Shown piece after piece: positions 11,677-23,400 of a stretch of DNA of 64,000 bases. The translations under genes were made by a program, and so were the position numbers. Under the pieces are notes generated by a model. It was not told the DNA's origin. It did not search any database and worked only from the letters and a program-made list of their open reading frames with translations. Within the stretch, counting starts at the first letter, position 1, and every line of letters starts with the position of its first letter. This DNA comes from Tetranychus cinnabarinus (lineage: Eukaryota > Arthropoda > Arachnida > Trombidiformes > Tetranychidae): NCBI GenBank assembly GCA_022266195.1, contig WHVY01000003.1, positions 2,480,001 to 2,544,000 on the forward strand. Reading direction: 5' to 3'.

Positions 11677-13818
11677 ATGGAGTGCCCAGTTAGTATTATT
11701 GATTTATCAAATAGATCATCAGACAAATGGTATAACTTATCAGCCTTACTTAGTGAAACAATCAATTCACTTGAACAATCACTTCTGCCGTATAATTTAA
11801 AAGAGTTATCACTCGATGTCAAAGAGGATTATCCATTTCCTAGCGATAGAGATGCTGTTATTGAAAAAACTAAATTAGCAGTTATTAGTGAAACCCTGGA
11901 TTCATTGAAAATATTATTTAATAATTTGGAAAGGTGGAATGGTATTGTAATGCGTTCAACTGAACTTTACCGTGGCAGAGATATAGATTGTAAAATTAGA
12001 GCGAAGATGGAACAACTTGTAAATAATTGTAACGACACTTTTGATTCGCTAAATAAGAATGCTATTATTAATAAATCTCCATGTAACTTAGAAGCCATTC
12101 TAGATCCTGATTATTTTAAACGACCATTGAAAACTCATTCAACTAATGACAAACATGATAGAGCTCGCTTGTTCATTGAACTTGCTCAAAGTGAGTTAGG
12201 AATTATCAAAGAATCTTCTAAAACAAATGAAATGCAAAAAGTGATTTTGACATCTTATCTCGATAAGTTGAAAACGTTAAAAGATCAAATAACCTCTTCC
12301 TCATTGGTAACCACAACATCTACATCCAAGAAAAAGTCTAAGTCATCTAAATCCAATGAGATCAACAAGATTTGTGAAATTATGAGGAAATGTCAACGAA
12401 TAATCAAAGACGTTTATGGATTGATGCAAATTTTAACTTTCAACGATTATTTCAATGAAAGTCATGAAATTTTCAATGTGATTAATGAGAAAGGCTGTGA
12501 TGCTATTTCTGATGTTTATCAATTCATAGAAAACAAGAAAACTAATTGGATTAAAGAAGACAGTGAAAATATAACTCGAGCTACATGTCGAAGTGGTGCA
12601 TTACGAAGATTGAATGTTATCTTAAAATTGACAAAAAAATTGGATTCATTTAAAGATGACTTGGAATCTTCATATATTATTCTTGGACTTAAACACATAG
12701 CAACTGACACTTTACGTGTAAATGTTGCCTTCGGAAGTGTTTACGATAGAGCATACGATCTAACATTTAAGATTTATCCACCTTATAAGCCTAGAGTTGA
12801 TGTACCTGCAAATTTTACCCGAAATGACCCAGTATATGAAGAAATCCATGAAAAACCTTATAATGGACTTTTTATTGTCTATTTTCATATACTTGAATAT
12901 AAAGAATACATGGACTCATTAGATTGGAATCCATTTCAGCACCGCAAGCCACGGAGACTGACTGAATATTTGGGGCATATGGAATGCCTTATTGAAGCTG
13001 CAATGAATGGTATTACAAAATACGTATATGATAGTTTCAATCAAGATGAATTGTACAAAATAATACTAGACTTGGCTGATCATTACCTGATGACAAAACA
13101 AAAGATACATTACGATAGAGAAACTTTAGAGTATAGATTTGACCGTTTCAAGCCTTTAAAGCTATATAAATTCCCGGAAATAGCTAAAATATTCAATTCA
13201 AAACGCAGATACAAAGGAGGGGGTCTGAGGGAAGTTCTAGCTGCTAAATTCGATGGGCTAATTAGTCAACTCAACTGTAAAGTTACAAATAGAGGACAGT
13301 TGATCGTATTTGCAAGAGCAATGGCCATGATGAAACGATCTATATATTTATTCAAGATTATAAGACGCGATGTCTGGCCTTATAATAAATCCGAACAACT
13401 ATACAACAAACTCGTTGAGCAAGCCGCTAATGAATACTTTTATGCTGCTGAGATTGTGGTTAAATTACTTAACTTATTGCGACCAAATCGTCGAGTTACA
13501 TTTAGTTTCTCTGCAAACGGACCTTTCACCAAGAAAATAGATTCTGTTGGATTGAAAGTGAAAGATGAATTCTTGGAAACAGTCAATTCACAAATTAAAA
13601 CTCTTAAAATTCAAATCAAAGATAAAGAAGCTGATCTGGAATCTGTTAAACATGAAAAAACTCAACTTAAATATTTGCATTCTATTTCAAATAGAACCAA
13701 ATCAATTCCAATCAAAGAACTTGAAATGACAGATGAAGATAATATTGAGATACTCCGAGAGATTGTTGAAGAATATGAATTCACAATTATTAATTATGGA
13801 CCTGGTGAAATTTCTTAA
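11677..13818 (+). CDS. Uncharacterised intronless 713-residue protein
   Basis: An uninterrupted frame of 713 codons from ATG to TAA, far longer than chance allows in DNA this AT-rich, with mixed amphipathic composition. I do not recognise a family. What can be seen: no signal peptide and no membrane span; a mostly helical N-terminal half; a low-complexity Ser/Thr/Lys linker at about residues 210-235 (KKKSKSSKS); a tyrosine-rich middle segment with PPYKPR near residue 370; a basic region with RRYKGGG near residue 510; a predicted coiled coil at about 628-675 (alternating Lys/Glu with Leu/Ile/Val heptads); and an acidic C-terminus. It looks cytosolic or nuclear. It is intronless, whereas the other supported genes here are spliced, and it lies 360 bp downstream of a foldback element. 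That fits a retrocopy or a lineage-specific gene. AATAAA occurs at 13955. The first ATG is chosen because the frame is closed shortly upstream. Confidence 0.85.
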   Translation: MECPVSIIDLSNRSSDKWYNLSALLSETINSLEQSLLPYNLKELSLDVKEDYPFPSDRDAVIEKTKLAVISETLDSLKILFNNLERWNGIVMRSTELYRGRDIDCKIRAKMEQLVNNCNDTFDSLNKNAIINKSPCNLEAILDPDYFKRPLKTHSTNDKHDRARLFIELAQSELGIIKESSKTNEMQKVILTSYLDKLKTLKDQITSSSLVTTTSTSKKKSKSSKSNEINKICEIMRKCQRIIKDVYGLMQILTFNDYFNESHEIFNVINEKGCDAISDVYQFIENKKTNWIKEDSENITRATCRSGALRRLNVILKLTKKLDSFKDDLESSYIILGLKHIATDTLRVNVAFGSVYDRAYDLTFKIYPPYKPRVDVPANFTRNDPVYEEIHEKPYNGLFIVYFHILEYKEYMDSLDWNPFQHRKPRRLTEYLGHMECLIEAAMNGITKYVYDSFNQDELYKIILDLADHYLMTKQKIHYDRETLEYRFDRFKPLKLYKFPEIAKIFNSKRRYKGGGLREVLAAKFDGLISQLNCKVTNRGQLIVFARAMAMMKRSIYLFKIIRRDVWPYNKSEQLYNKLVEQAANEYFYAAEIVVKLLNLLRPNRRVTFSFSANGPFTKKIDSVGLKVKDEFLETVNSQIKTLKIQIKDKEADLESVKHEKTQLKYLHSISNRTKSIPIKELEMTDEDNIEILREIVEEYEFTIINYGPGEIS

Positions 13819-13954
13819 TCAAATTAATTTTATGTCAAATGATATTTCAATTGAATGAATTTAAATTGAATTTTTCTTTTGTATTATTCAACTTGGTTTG
13901 TCTGATATTCAGGCAAAATAGGTTGAGGGCCTTTTGTTGGAAACAAACTGTCAT

Positions 13955-13960
13955 AATAAA
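13955..13960 (+). promoter_or_regulatory. Possible polyadenylation signal of the 713-residue gene
   Basis: The hexamer AATAAA lies 137 bases after the TAA stop, a normal distance. The hexamer is common by chance in this composition, so support is positional only. Confidence 0.35.
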
Positions 13961-14357
13961 TAGTACCTTGATTGCCTAGTCAATAACCACCTAATCACAT
14001 TAATATTTAACAGTTAATTGACTCTTGATTTGTTCAATATTTTTCAGTAATAAAGCGTTTGTACAAATATAGCAAAATGATCAATCTTAAGATTTTGCAG
14101 ACTCAGAAGCTATTTGCAGGATTTTTTCATGTCATTTCAGGGATATGGTAAAAAATGAACAACTGATGGCTTTAATTTAAATTTTTTAATTTTACACAAA
14201 AAATCAATCACAATTCATTGAATTAATGAAAGTCATCTTAAGCAACTTTACTTTTTCTACTTTGATTAGCCTCCTCAAGATGGCAACACTAATGCTTAAA
14301 AAATGTATGACTGGATGAATGCGTTTCTAGACCATGTTCATGTTGAACTATTCATGA

Positions 14358-15041
14358 CTAGATCCACATTCATCCAGGCAACCAATTGATTCAAACCCAA
14401 ATTGGAATGAAGAAGCAACGAATGAAGTTTTATATGAAAAAATTACTAATAAGAAAAGCAACTCATACTCTATTTTTTCTCATTATCCTTTAACTCTTAT
14501 AAAGTGATTGAATTGGGTGATAAATCTACAAAACTCATTTTCTAAAATTCTCTAGGTTCCAGAAAGCTATGTTATTGGTTGGTCAAGAATTTCATAAAAG
14601 AGTCAGTTATTATAGTAAAGTTTGGTATCCTGCTAAAAATATATAAAACAAGCTGGGAGGGATCGTAAAACTGTGCATCCCTCTGGAACAATAATTGATT
14701 TAAGTCTCAATGGAGGTTTACCATGGAAAGAGCATTTATTCGCCGTTGAGAAAGAAATGGACATTGTCGGAGAGATAAAATTCGCCATATTCCAAGATCT
14801 CAGCCCAGATTGGAGAGTGTGCTGTGTTCCTATATTCGCCAAATCGTTTACTTTGAGAACACCTCTTCATATTGAATGGCGAGGTTTAAGGGATGAAAAG
14901 TTGTCCCAAGTTAGCGATATTCCTGATTGCATATTTGTCCATGCTACAGGTTTCATTGGTGGAGCTCGAACTAGAGAAGCATGTGCTACAATGGCAGTAA
15001 AGACTCTAGATTCAGCAGCAAAGGAAGAGTCGAAAGAGTAA
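14358..15041 (+). pseudogene. Broken C-terminal fragment of a MYG1-type exonuclease gene
   Basis: MYG1 is a conserved DHH-like 3'-5' RNA exonuclease of nucleus and mitochondria. The 3' block (14673-15041) encodes an intact stretch that fits the family's C-terminus from memory: HPSG, PWKEHL, WRGLRDE, IPDCIFVHATGFIGGARTRE. A preceding block in another frame (14554-14643) reads RFQKAM, QEF and WYPAKN and then hits TAA. A one-base deletion near 14636-14645 would account for the shift. A third block (about 14358-14426) reads SSR and NPNWNEE, matching the family's NP.WN motif, and is separated from the next by a possible 130-bp intron ending in CTCTAG. The boundary does not keep frame. The N-terminal half with the catalytic HNG..HCDE motif is not upstream. 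I infer a degraded, non-processed partial duplicate. A sequencing error could explain one break but not the missing half. Confidence 0.65.
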
Positions 15042-16115
15042 ACATAATATTCTCTGCCGAAACGTTGTTGAGAGAACTTACTGGTGGTTCAAGCATATTA
15101 AGATTCTAAGCTTGTGCGCGATCTGGACTCCAGTTCTTCACTTATTTAAATTTCTGTTTTTCACAATTGTTTCTAATTTTGTGATTAAATCACTATTTAC
15201 AGACTCATAAGCCAAAACGTACAATAGTATGATGCTTCAGTCGTTTTACACATTTCGACACATTTGATACATTTAAATTTCAGTAAAGTACCAGATGAGG
15301 TGAATACTGTGCAGACAAAAAACAATTGGTATAGACAATTAAAAAATGATTTTTTTACGACAAACGGTATTAAAATGAAAAATAAAATTAACCGTATATA
15401 ATGTTTAAAACCTTTCAAAACATTTCCACCAAGACTCGTTTGATACCCAAGTTTTGTTTCTCGAGAAAATATTGATGTAAAATCAGATAATTTATTAAAT
15501 CTCATCCCGATCCCAGTAACTAAAGCAAGTAAGGAAAAGGCAAGAATCTTGTTAAATAAAAATCTTCAACTCTTAAACCTCAACACCTTTTACATCTTTT
15601 TTTATCATAAACGTCCTCAATTGACTCGAGTCAAATATCGTTTAATATCAATTATGATGACAATTATTATGAGACAAGGGAAAAAATGAATTGTACATTT
15701 GTTGGACAAAAAAATTGGTATCAAATTGTCTTCGATTTTTGCTGTCGATTGAAAACTTTTTTGCTTAACATTTTCTTACAATTATACAGTTTGCCCAATA
15801 AATTCAACAGATGCCGCTCAAGAGTTGAGTAGCGATAAATTAACGGTTAATTGTTGAAACTTGTTTTCAGCGTTTTTTGCCTCTTAAAACTTTTCAACTC
15901 ACTTAATGTATGTTACCTCATTTCAACAGTTGCAACCATTTTTGGATAGTTTTTGGAGTACGCGTTTGGACCAAAAAGTTTTCTTAAGTTCTCCTTAAAA
16001 CGTGTTTTCACCGTTTTGTCCGGTTGAACCAAAAATATTGTTACGACAAATATTAAATTTAAATCAACCCCGAAAGTGTCCCAAACAGTCCAAGGTGCGG
16101 ATACATGTTTCGGCA
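15042..16115. other. Spacer, possibly with a 5' untranslated exon of the next gene
   Basis: No coding signal. A fair splice acceptor (TTTCAACAG ending at 15929) precedes the ATG at 16116 by 186 bases, so 15930-16115 could be the 5' untranslated part of the exon that follows. Further upstream I see nothing. Confidence 0.35.
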
Positions 16116-16287
16116 ATGTTGTTCAGTGTGACAACGTTGACTTTTGTTATTTTAAGTGTAAATACAATTAATACCATTGGAGAGAATCAATTTAATCAAG
16201 GATCATATTTAACTTTAACCAATGATGATGCCAATCAGCCAACCAATAAACGGATTAATCCAACTAGCTCTAATGACGATTTTAAAG
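16116..16287 (+). CDS. Candidate first coding exon with signal peptide
   Basis: An ATG opens a 57-codon frame starting with a typical secretory signal (MLFSVTTLTFVILSVNT) followed by a polar, Asn/Thr/Ser-rich stretch. It ends in AAAG|GTAAGA, a strong donor, leaving one base (G). That phase matches an acceptor at 48964, the end of a T-rich tract inside the first frame of the large gene downstream. Joining them reads on without a break into ENLSDS. I infer an alternative or primary 5' exon of the mucin-like receptor, across a 32.7-kb intron. It could instead belong to a gene whose other exons I did not find, or be chance. An RNA read across the junction would decide. Confidence 0.5.
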
Positions 16288-17141
16288 GTAAGAATCAAAT
16301 TAATTCAACAATCTAAATTCAACAAAGTTGAACAAAAACAAAACAATTCCAAACCAGAAAATCAATGGAAACTCAAATTTTGACTCTTGACCAACAGTTT
16401 TTACCAAATGTTTTGACTTCATTTTTTGATCAATTTTCAATCAGCCTGGAAATGTGTCTCAATGTGTCAAATCAACTTCTGTGAATAATCAAACTAACCA
16501 GGATTTTATGATTCAGTGATTAATTCATCAATCTTGATCATCTCATAATCTGGTTAATCTTGATAATTTTGGTAAACCTTCTGTGGTGTGTCTCTAGCAG
16601 AAGGTTAAATTGGAGGAAAAAACATTTTTTTCCATTTTTCTTTTTTCTCTTTGCAATTTTTTCTCATTTACTGGAAGCTTTTTTTCATTCCCAATCCAAT
16701 TAATATACATTACAAAATTGTTTATCACCATCATGATGATAATCTTGAATCAGGGTAACCTTGAATTCGTTGATTATCCAGCTTAATTCTCCACCCTGTT
16801 GATATCATGAAACTTCAAGAGCAAGTAAAGCAACAAGAAAAACTTTTAATAGAGAAATCAGTTTGCAATTTAAAGTTAATCAACTTTTCTTCTTCTTCTA
16901 CTTTTCAATATTTTCATTGAAAACTTCAAGGATTTTCATCAGCATTTAGACTGCGAATAATCAACACCCAAAAATGATGAAAAATTCCATTCTAAACTGT
17001 AAAACATGAAACCTCATGATTATCATTTCTTTGTTTCTCTCAGTAAATTGTCAATTGATTACAACCAAAAGATGGTGAAAAGAAGAAGGAGAAACTATTA
17101 AAAAAGGCATCTTTTTATTTTCCTTTTAATAGGTTTTAATC

Positions 17142-17412
17142 ATGATTAGAGCAAAAAGAAAAGTTGAAACATTTGAATGCAATTTTTCCTCCTCATCACC
17201 ATCATCGTGCTCATCATTCATCTTCTCCTTCTCATCGAATGAAAAACCGTTACAAAATATCCTAAAAATAGTGGCTTCAGTTAACCTTTTTTTGGCTTTC
17301 CTTCTTCTTCTTCTTTTTATTGCATCAACAACTTGTACCTGTTCAACTACTTTTATATCCAACGACTACCTGTTTACTAGAAGACCTCAGCCTGTTAACC
17401 ATATATCCTCAG
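17142..17412 (+). CDS. Weak candidate alternative first exon with hydrophobic segment
   Basis: A frame of about 90 codons with a Ser-rich N-terminus and a long hydrophobic run (residues about 42-65, LFLAFLLLLLFIAS), then a short polar stretch. A possible donor CAG|GTTACA would leave phase 1, as the exon at 16116 does. The donor is weak, and the Ser and Leu runs derive from TCA/CTT-rich simple sequence, so this may be chance. Confidence 0.15.
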
Positions 17413-20400
17413 GTTACAACAAACGTTAGAATCGAACCTTTGACCTGATTTGAGAATGGTTGAAATTGTTTAGCAAAATTATCATTTTCTTCCGACAAAA
17501 CTTCTTCTTTTACTTCATAGGACTGATTACAGGTGAAAAATGATGTTCCAATGAATTGAGTTTGATTTTTGGGAGAAAATTTTTTCTTCTTCTTTCCTCT
17601 CTCTTCCTTCATCCGCATCTTGACAACTCTCACTGAAGAGTCTAAAAACGCATCAACATGTCACAGTCAATTATTGATTAGTTTTTTCACTCTAACCAAC
17701 TTATTATTCAACATTTAATGATTTGTCTCATTTTTTGTGACTCTTCAACCTGTTTACCGATAGTTACAGTTGTTTACAGGTAATAATAGATAATCATTTC
17801 TCAATTACTTTGGGCAAATTTGCTTTCAACCAACTGTAAATAATAAATTTTCATTTACGATTCATTGAATTGAACTCTTTTTTTCTTCTGGTTTTGCACA
17901 GGTAACATCGTTTTTTCACTTTACTCACTCTTGGGATAACAAGTGTTTGACAACATTGACTATGACATAAAGTTGTACAAAAATCATTAAATTGTAATCA
18001 TTTCTTACTTTCGCCATTTTTTGCTTCTCAATTTTGATTGAAAAATATTCACAATTTGCTTGAAATGGGAATCAAAGTTTAAACAAAAAAAGTTCATTTT
18101 ACCTTTTCATTTGCTTGATTCAATCTAAAGTTAGTTAAAAAATTGAATTATTGACTTCAATAAATTGAATAAACTGAGTAAATTGAATAAAGAGGAAAAA
18201 AAGATGCGAACGGAAGAAATTGAATGAATCTATTTTTAAACTGGTTGACAGTTTCCATGTTGTCTGTTCAATTGAATTGATCATGTCACCCCGTCAATAA
18301 GTTGATTGACAGACTGATTGTTCAGTTGAATTGGCCAGTGAAAGTTGTCTCAAGATGATCATTATGAGAACTTTTTCTTGGTGTTGGTCAGTTGAACACT
18401 TTCCGTTAACTCATCATTATTTTTAACCTGGCATAACATTTTCATGAGTCAAGAGTTTTGACAAAAAGTTTCAACAGACATCGAGTTATTGCAACAAATT
18501 GTTTAGTCTTGAATCCATTGTTTAAGGTTCATCATTAGGTCGAAACAGACTTCAATATTTATAGCTTAATGACCATTTCATTTGAACGTTCACTTTTCAC
18601 AGTTGAACTCTGAACATTTCAAACACACTTTCGACTATCGATAGTCAAAGAGTGACCCTTCGAAATTGATTGACGTTGCTCTGTCAGGATTAAATAATCA
18701 AATATTTAATTGATAATCAACTATGAAAGTGTCTTATCTTTATTACTTTCAGGTTTAAGCTTTTACCAGTTTGGTCAAGTTTTATCATTTTATCCGTTTA
18801 CTTTGCTTTATTATTGAGATAAAGGTATTGGTTCTGTTGATACTTTTGAGCCACTTTCATCCTTATAACATTTTATCTGAAAAAAGGACATTTGATATTG
18901 ATGGCACATTTATCTCATGATATGTTCATTTTCCGGAATCAGTTTGTTGAAAATAGAAATTAAAAATAAATTTTTTCTCTTCTTCATCTTATTCGGCTTC
19001 AACCGATAATCAGCTTCAACTGTTGGACTCGGCCACAAATTAGCATAATCTTACATTAATAAAGTCGTATTTTTAATCAAATTGTTTAAAAATTGTATTC
19101 AAATGAATGAGGTAAATGAAAAGTATAATTATTCTGGTTAAATATTATTATTTATTACTCTAATTGAAACTGTGAAAAAAACTGTTGATAAAGTTGACTG
19201 GAAACAGAGTAACGTTGTAAAAGCTCAACTTGTTTAACAATTTTCTGGTTTCAAATGAATAAATGAATAAATTAATGAAAAGTGCAATATCTTTAAATTG
19301 AATATTAATCAATGGTCAAGATGAGCAGTAAATGTTTGACCAAATAATGGCAATTAATTTACCATCAATCTCAAGGTAAACTCAATAAAACCCAAATTAC
19401 CGAAGAAGAAGAAAAAGCTCCGAAAATCGTAAAATGAATTTGAAACAAAACCAAATTGTAATTGAATTAAATGGTCATTAGATTGTGATGAAAATGTGCA
19501 ACTAATCAGTAAACGGAAAGAGTGCAAATTAATCGAGCAACAGTTGAACAACAAGAGCAGAATCAATTGAGGTTAAAATTGTGACAATTTAATCAACGGA
19601 TTAAAGCATAAATTTCACTCTTTTTTGACTCACTGATGCTTTAATAAACAGTTAATTACAGTTGGACAACATGCAGAGTCAATTAAAACTTCCGTATTAT
19701 TTTATCGTCCACATTAACAAATTGGATCGTTGAGCTTGCAATGGAAACTGACCAGAAGAAGAAAAGGATTTAAAAGAGTTTCATGTTTTGTTGTTAATGG
19801 TCAATCATTTCAATCTTTTGTTTCTCATCGTTGATCAACATTTTAATGTAAACTGATTTATCATCATTCCTCATCTTTCCTTTCATATTCCTGATCATCT
19901 GCTTCTGACGATCTAATTACACTTTGCTTTTCCTTCATCTTATCACCTAGCCTCACCTTAAAGGTAAATGAAGGGAAACACACATTGAGATGAAAATGTA
20001 AACATCTTTCCATTATTAGAGGTAATTCAACAGTTTAGACAAAAGGGTTTCCAAGAAAATCCAAAGGCTTGGTCAATCTTATTGAGTGGGCCGACTCTTG
20101 TTGACCTTGTCCATTTTCATTAATCTTCATAACTCAGTTTTCCGCCAGTTTTTGGGTTGCAAGTTGACTACTGAATCGAGCTTCTTTTCCTGTGATTTCA
20201 CATGCAATTTGGTTATTCTTGATTCGCTCATTTCTTTCTCTCGTTGACAGTTAACAGTTAATTTACAATTAATTAACCATGATTCAATGATAATCTTGGT
20301 AAACACTTTTCACCATCTTCTTCCTTTCCTTTCTCGTCCATTTTTACACAATCAATTTGAAGTGGTGAATGAAAAAAAGAAGCCAAATATCAACACATTG

Positions 20401-23400
20401 ATGATCAATTGAGCAAACTAAATTAAGAACCAGGATGCTGTTAATATCGATCATCAATTGATTCACCTTACTTTTTTGAGGTCATTTGTGTAGGTAATTG
20501 GCTAAATTATGTTAATAATCAATGAAGGAGACTAAACAAGAAGAAGAAGATAAATGTTGATATTATGTTGGCTCCATGTTGACCATCAATCGGTGAAGGT
20601 GAAGAAGAAGAAAAAAAATCAATTGCCATTTTTAGTTAACATCTATTAATATTTTTGCTTCATAAAATGATGGTTATGATAAAATTAGCCATCAACAAGG
20701 AGTAGCAAATAAAGTGTTCAAAGTGCAACCTGGAGACTATCGACTAAAAGTAAACCATCAACAATTGGCTTTGCCTGACCACAGTTGTTGATCAAATAAC
20801 GCTTTAAACGGTAATGAAAAGGGTAAAATGAAGTCACAGTTTGAAACTAAAAGCCAGGTCAATGGTCAGCTGGTGCATGTGATTGGGTAAAGGCAAACAT
20901 TTTGCTTACATTTTGCTCAACATTTAGATTTACTTTTTTTTATGCCTTTTCCTTCAAAGGTAAATCTCATTTTTTAATCTTGAAATTTACCAAATTTTAC
21001 TCATTGCCAACATGATACTCAGGATTGAATTCAAGGTCAACCTGAATATATCCATCAAAACACTGATAATGATTACCTTTTTGCTTGTTCACTGCAATAG
21101 AAATATCATCATCAAGTGTAACAGCCAATTTCAATTTTTAACTAATTTGTTCCAATTTTGGCTTGAGAAGTGAATGAAAAAAAGTTGCTCTTTTTGGTAC
21201 TTTTGAAAGAGAAACATTTCAATCTCTTTTTTTCCCCTCAAATTTCATCAACTTGTCTCATGATGAGGTACAAGATGAGTACATGAGCCAAGTTGGCTTA
21301 GACGGTCAGCTATGTGGACCACATCAACCTGTTGAAAAGTGTTTTCCTCTTCATTCATCACCATCCAAGTGAAACTTGATTTACATTTCCAACATTTATT
21401 TATTAAAGTGAAAAATGTAAAATTTATTGCTTTGAAAGTTGCAAGGAAAAAGGTCAACTCTGATTTCATGAAATCTTGTAAATTTAAAGGTAAATCAAAT
21501 TGCATGTAACCTGTAAAATCTGTGAATATTTCCAACTTGAACATTCAATTTTTTTCTATTAAAACTCGCAGCTATTTTGACCCAATTTGAACCAAAATTA
21601 ATAACTCCACTTTCGTTTTAACCTTTTTCTTACCTGGTTCTATGATTTTCATTTCATTCATCATCATTAAATTCAACTCTTTTTCACTTTTCTCGATGAT
21701 TGATTAAAATGGTGTTCAATGAAAGTGTTCAATTCTTTTGTTGCAATCAGCAAAATGATTTGAAACAAATGATGAAAAAAGCAGCAGCAACAACACATGA
21801 AACCAGAAAATGATTACTTCCTTTATAATTGTTTTAACTGCAATGAAATGACCAATCAGTTTCAAAATTTTCTAACCTTTTTTGTGTCAAATTGTTGATT
21901 CAATTGTTAAATAAATTAACCCCAAAAATATCAAAATATAATAACAGTTATCATTAACTTTTACTTTTCGCACTTTTCTCAACTTCTCTCCTTTTTTCCG
22001 GTAAAATAACTTTTCACTTTACTGTCCATTCACAATTGTAGGTCATCTTGCAATTATAACCATCAATATCATTGTCTTTAATTATTGATTAAAAAACTGG
22101 AGAGTTGAAAGTTTTTCCTTCGTTTAACAGACGAACAAAACGGCGTTTGTTTTGAACTGTTTAAGGTTCCATTCAGGGTAAAAATGTATTTCCAATGAAC
22201 CGTTTGAATATCATGTTAAAGGTTGCAAGGCTCAAATGGGGCGATATATTCAATGGAGCATCTTGAAGGATGAACAAGTGGAAAGAGGAAGGAAGATGAA
22301 ATATGATGATGTTGATAAAGATAAAGATGTTGCCTTATCTGTTAAAACCAGGGTTTGTGTGTTTCTCATGTAAACCTTTTTCTGGTTTGCAAAATGAACA
22401 AATTGAAAACTGAACAGCAAACAGAACTGTATAATACTGATTTATCTTTCGCCATCTTTTTCAACATCTTTTCAGGGTCAAAGTATTTTCCATCATTTTT
22501 ATCATAACCATCTTCATCATCATATCTCGTCTGATTTGGGTTCTTTCAATATTATTTTTATCACGATTTTCCTTTTGTTACCAGGTCATTAGTAGATCAA
22601 TTTATTCCCGTTTTAATTAACCTTTTCAATAGTTCGCTTTTTTGTGTATCAATTTTACCCAAAATTGTAAACCAAATTTACGCCAATTTTCGGCTTCTCA
22701 TGATGTTCATTAACTCAATTTCATTGTTATTCAATATCGAATTAGAGTTTACTCAATTTTTAGGTAAATCTGCCTTTTCCGTTTTCACATCATCCATTGG
22801 TAAACCTTTCTGGTTTAGCTTGAAATGTTTGCGAATCAAATCAATTTTAATGAAACATTGAAAGTCAATGTTTTGGGTTAATCCAGTTTTTGTGTCTTAA
22901 TTATAAGAAAATTGAAATTTAAAGTTGAACTTAAACAATGATTTGATTAATAAGATCAACTTTGGTCATCGATTTTGACCAATCCTTCAATCGATTTTTT
23001 ATCACAATAATAATGAAAACCAAACGTCAGTTGAACTTTGAAGTCAAAATTTTGACCCAATCATCTGGTTTGGGTTTAACCAGTTCTGTGTCTTAACTCT
23101 GATGTCTTTCAATCATTTTCAACTGTTAATTTTAATTCAATTGTCAAACATTTTAATTACAAAATCAATCCACTCAAGGTGTCACCTTTTTTTCTGGTCA
23201 AAGTTGAACCTTTGATAACCCAATAATTTACATTGAAAGTCAACCGGTTAGACTTGATACAACCAACAGCCAACTGAATGTATTTTTTGAAGAAAACATT
23301 ATTTACCTTTTTACCCAAAGAGCATCATTTATCATTATATCTTATCAAGTTTCACAAGGTAATTAAATCTGAAACTAGTTTAATATTATAACCTTGATTT

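Noticed and set aside
1..16000. Frequent AGGTAAA / TTTACCT words
   Set aside because: They are striking to the eye and could be Zelda/ZEB-like sites, but a rough composition estimate for CAGGTAA gives an expected count close to what is seen, so no enrichment can be claimed without a proper count.
21248..21544. 98-codon minus-strand frame
   Set aside because: No recognisable domain, no flanking gene structure, and a length expected by chance in a 64-kb window.
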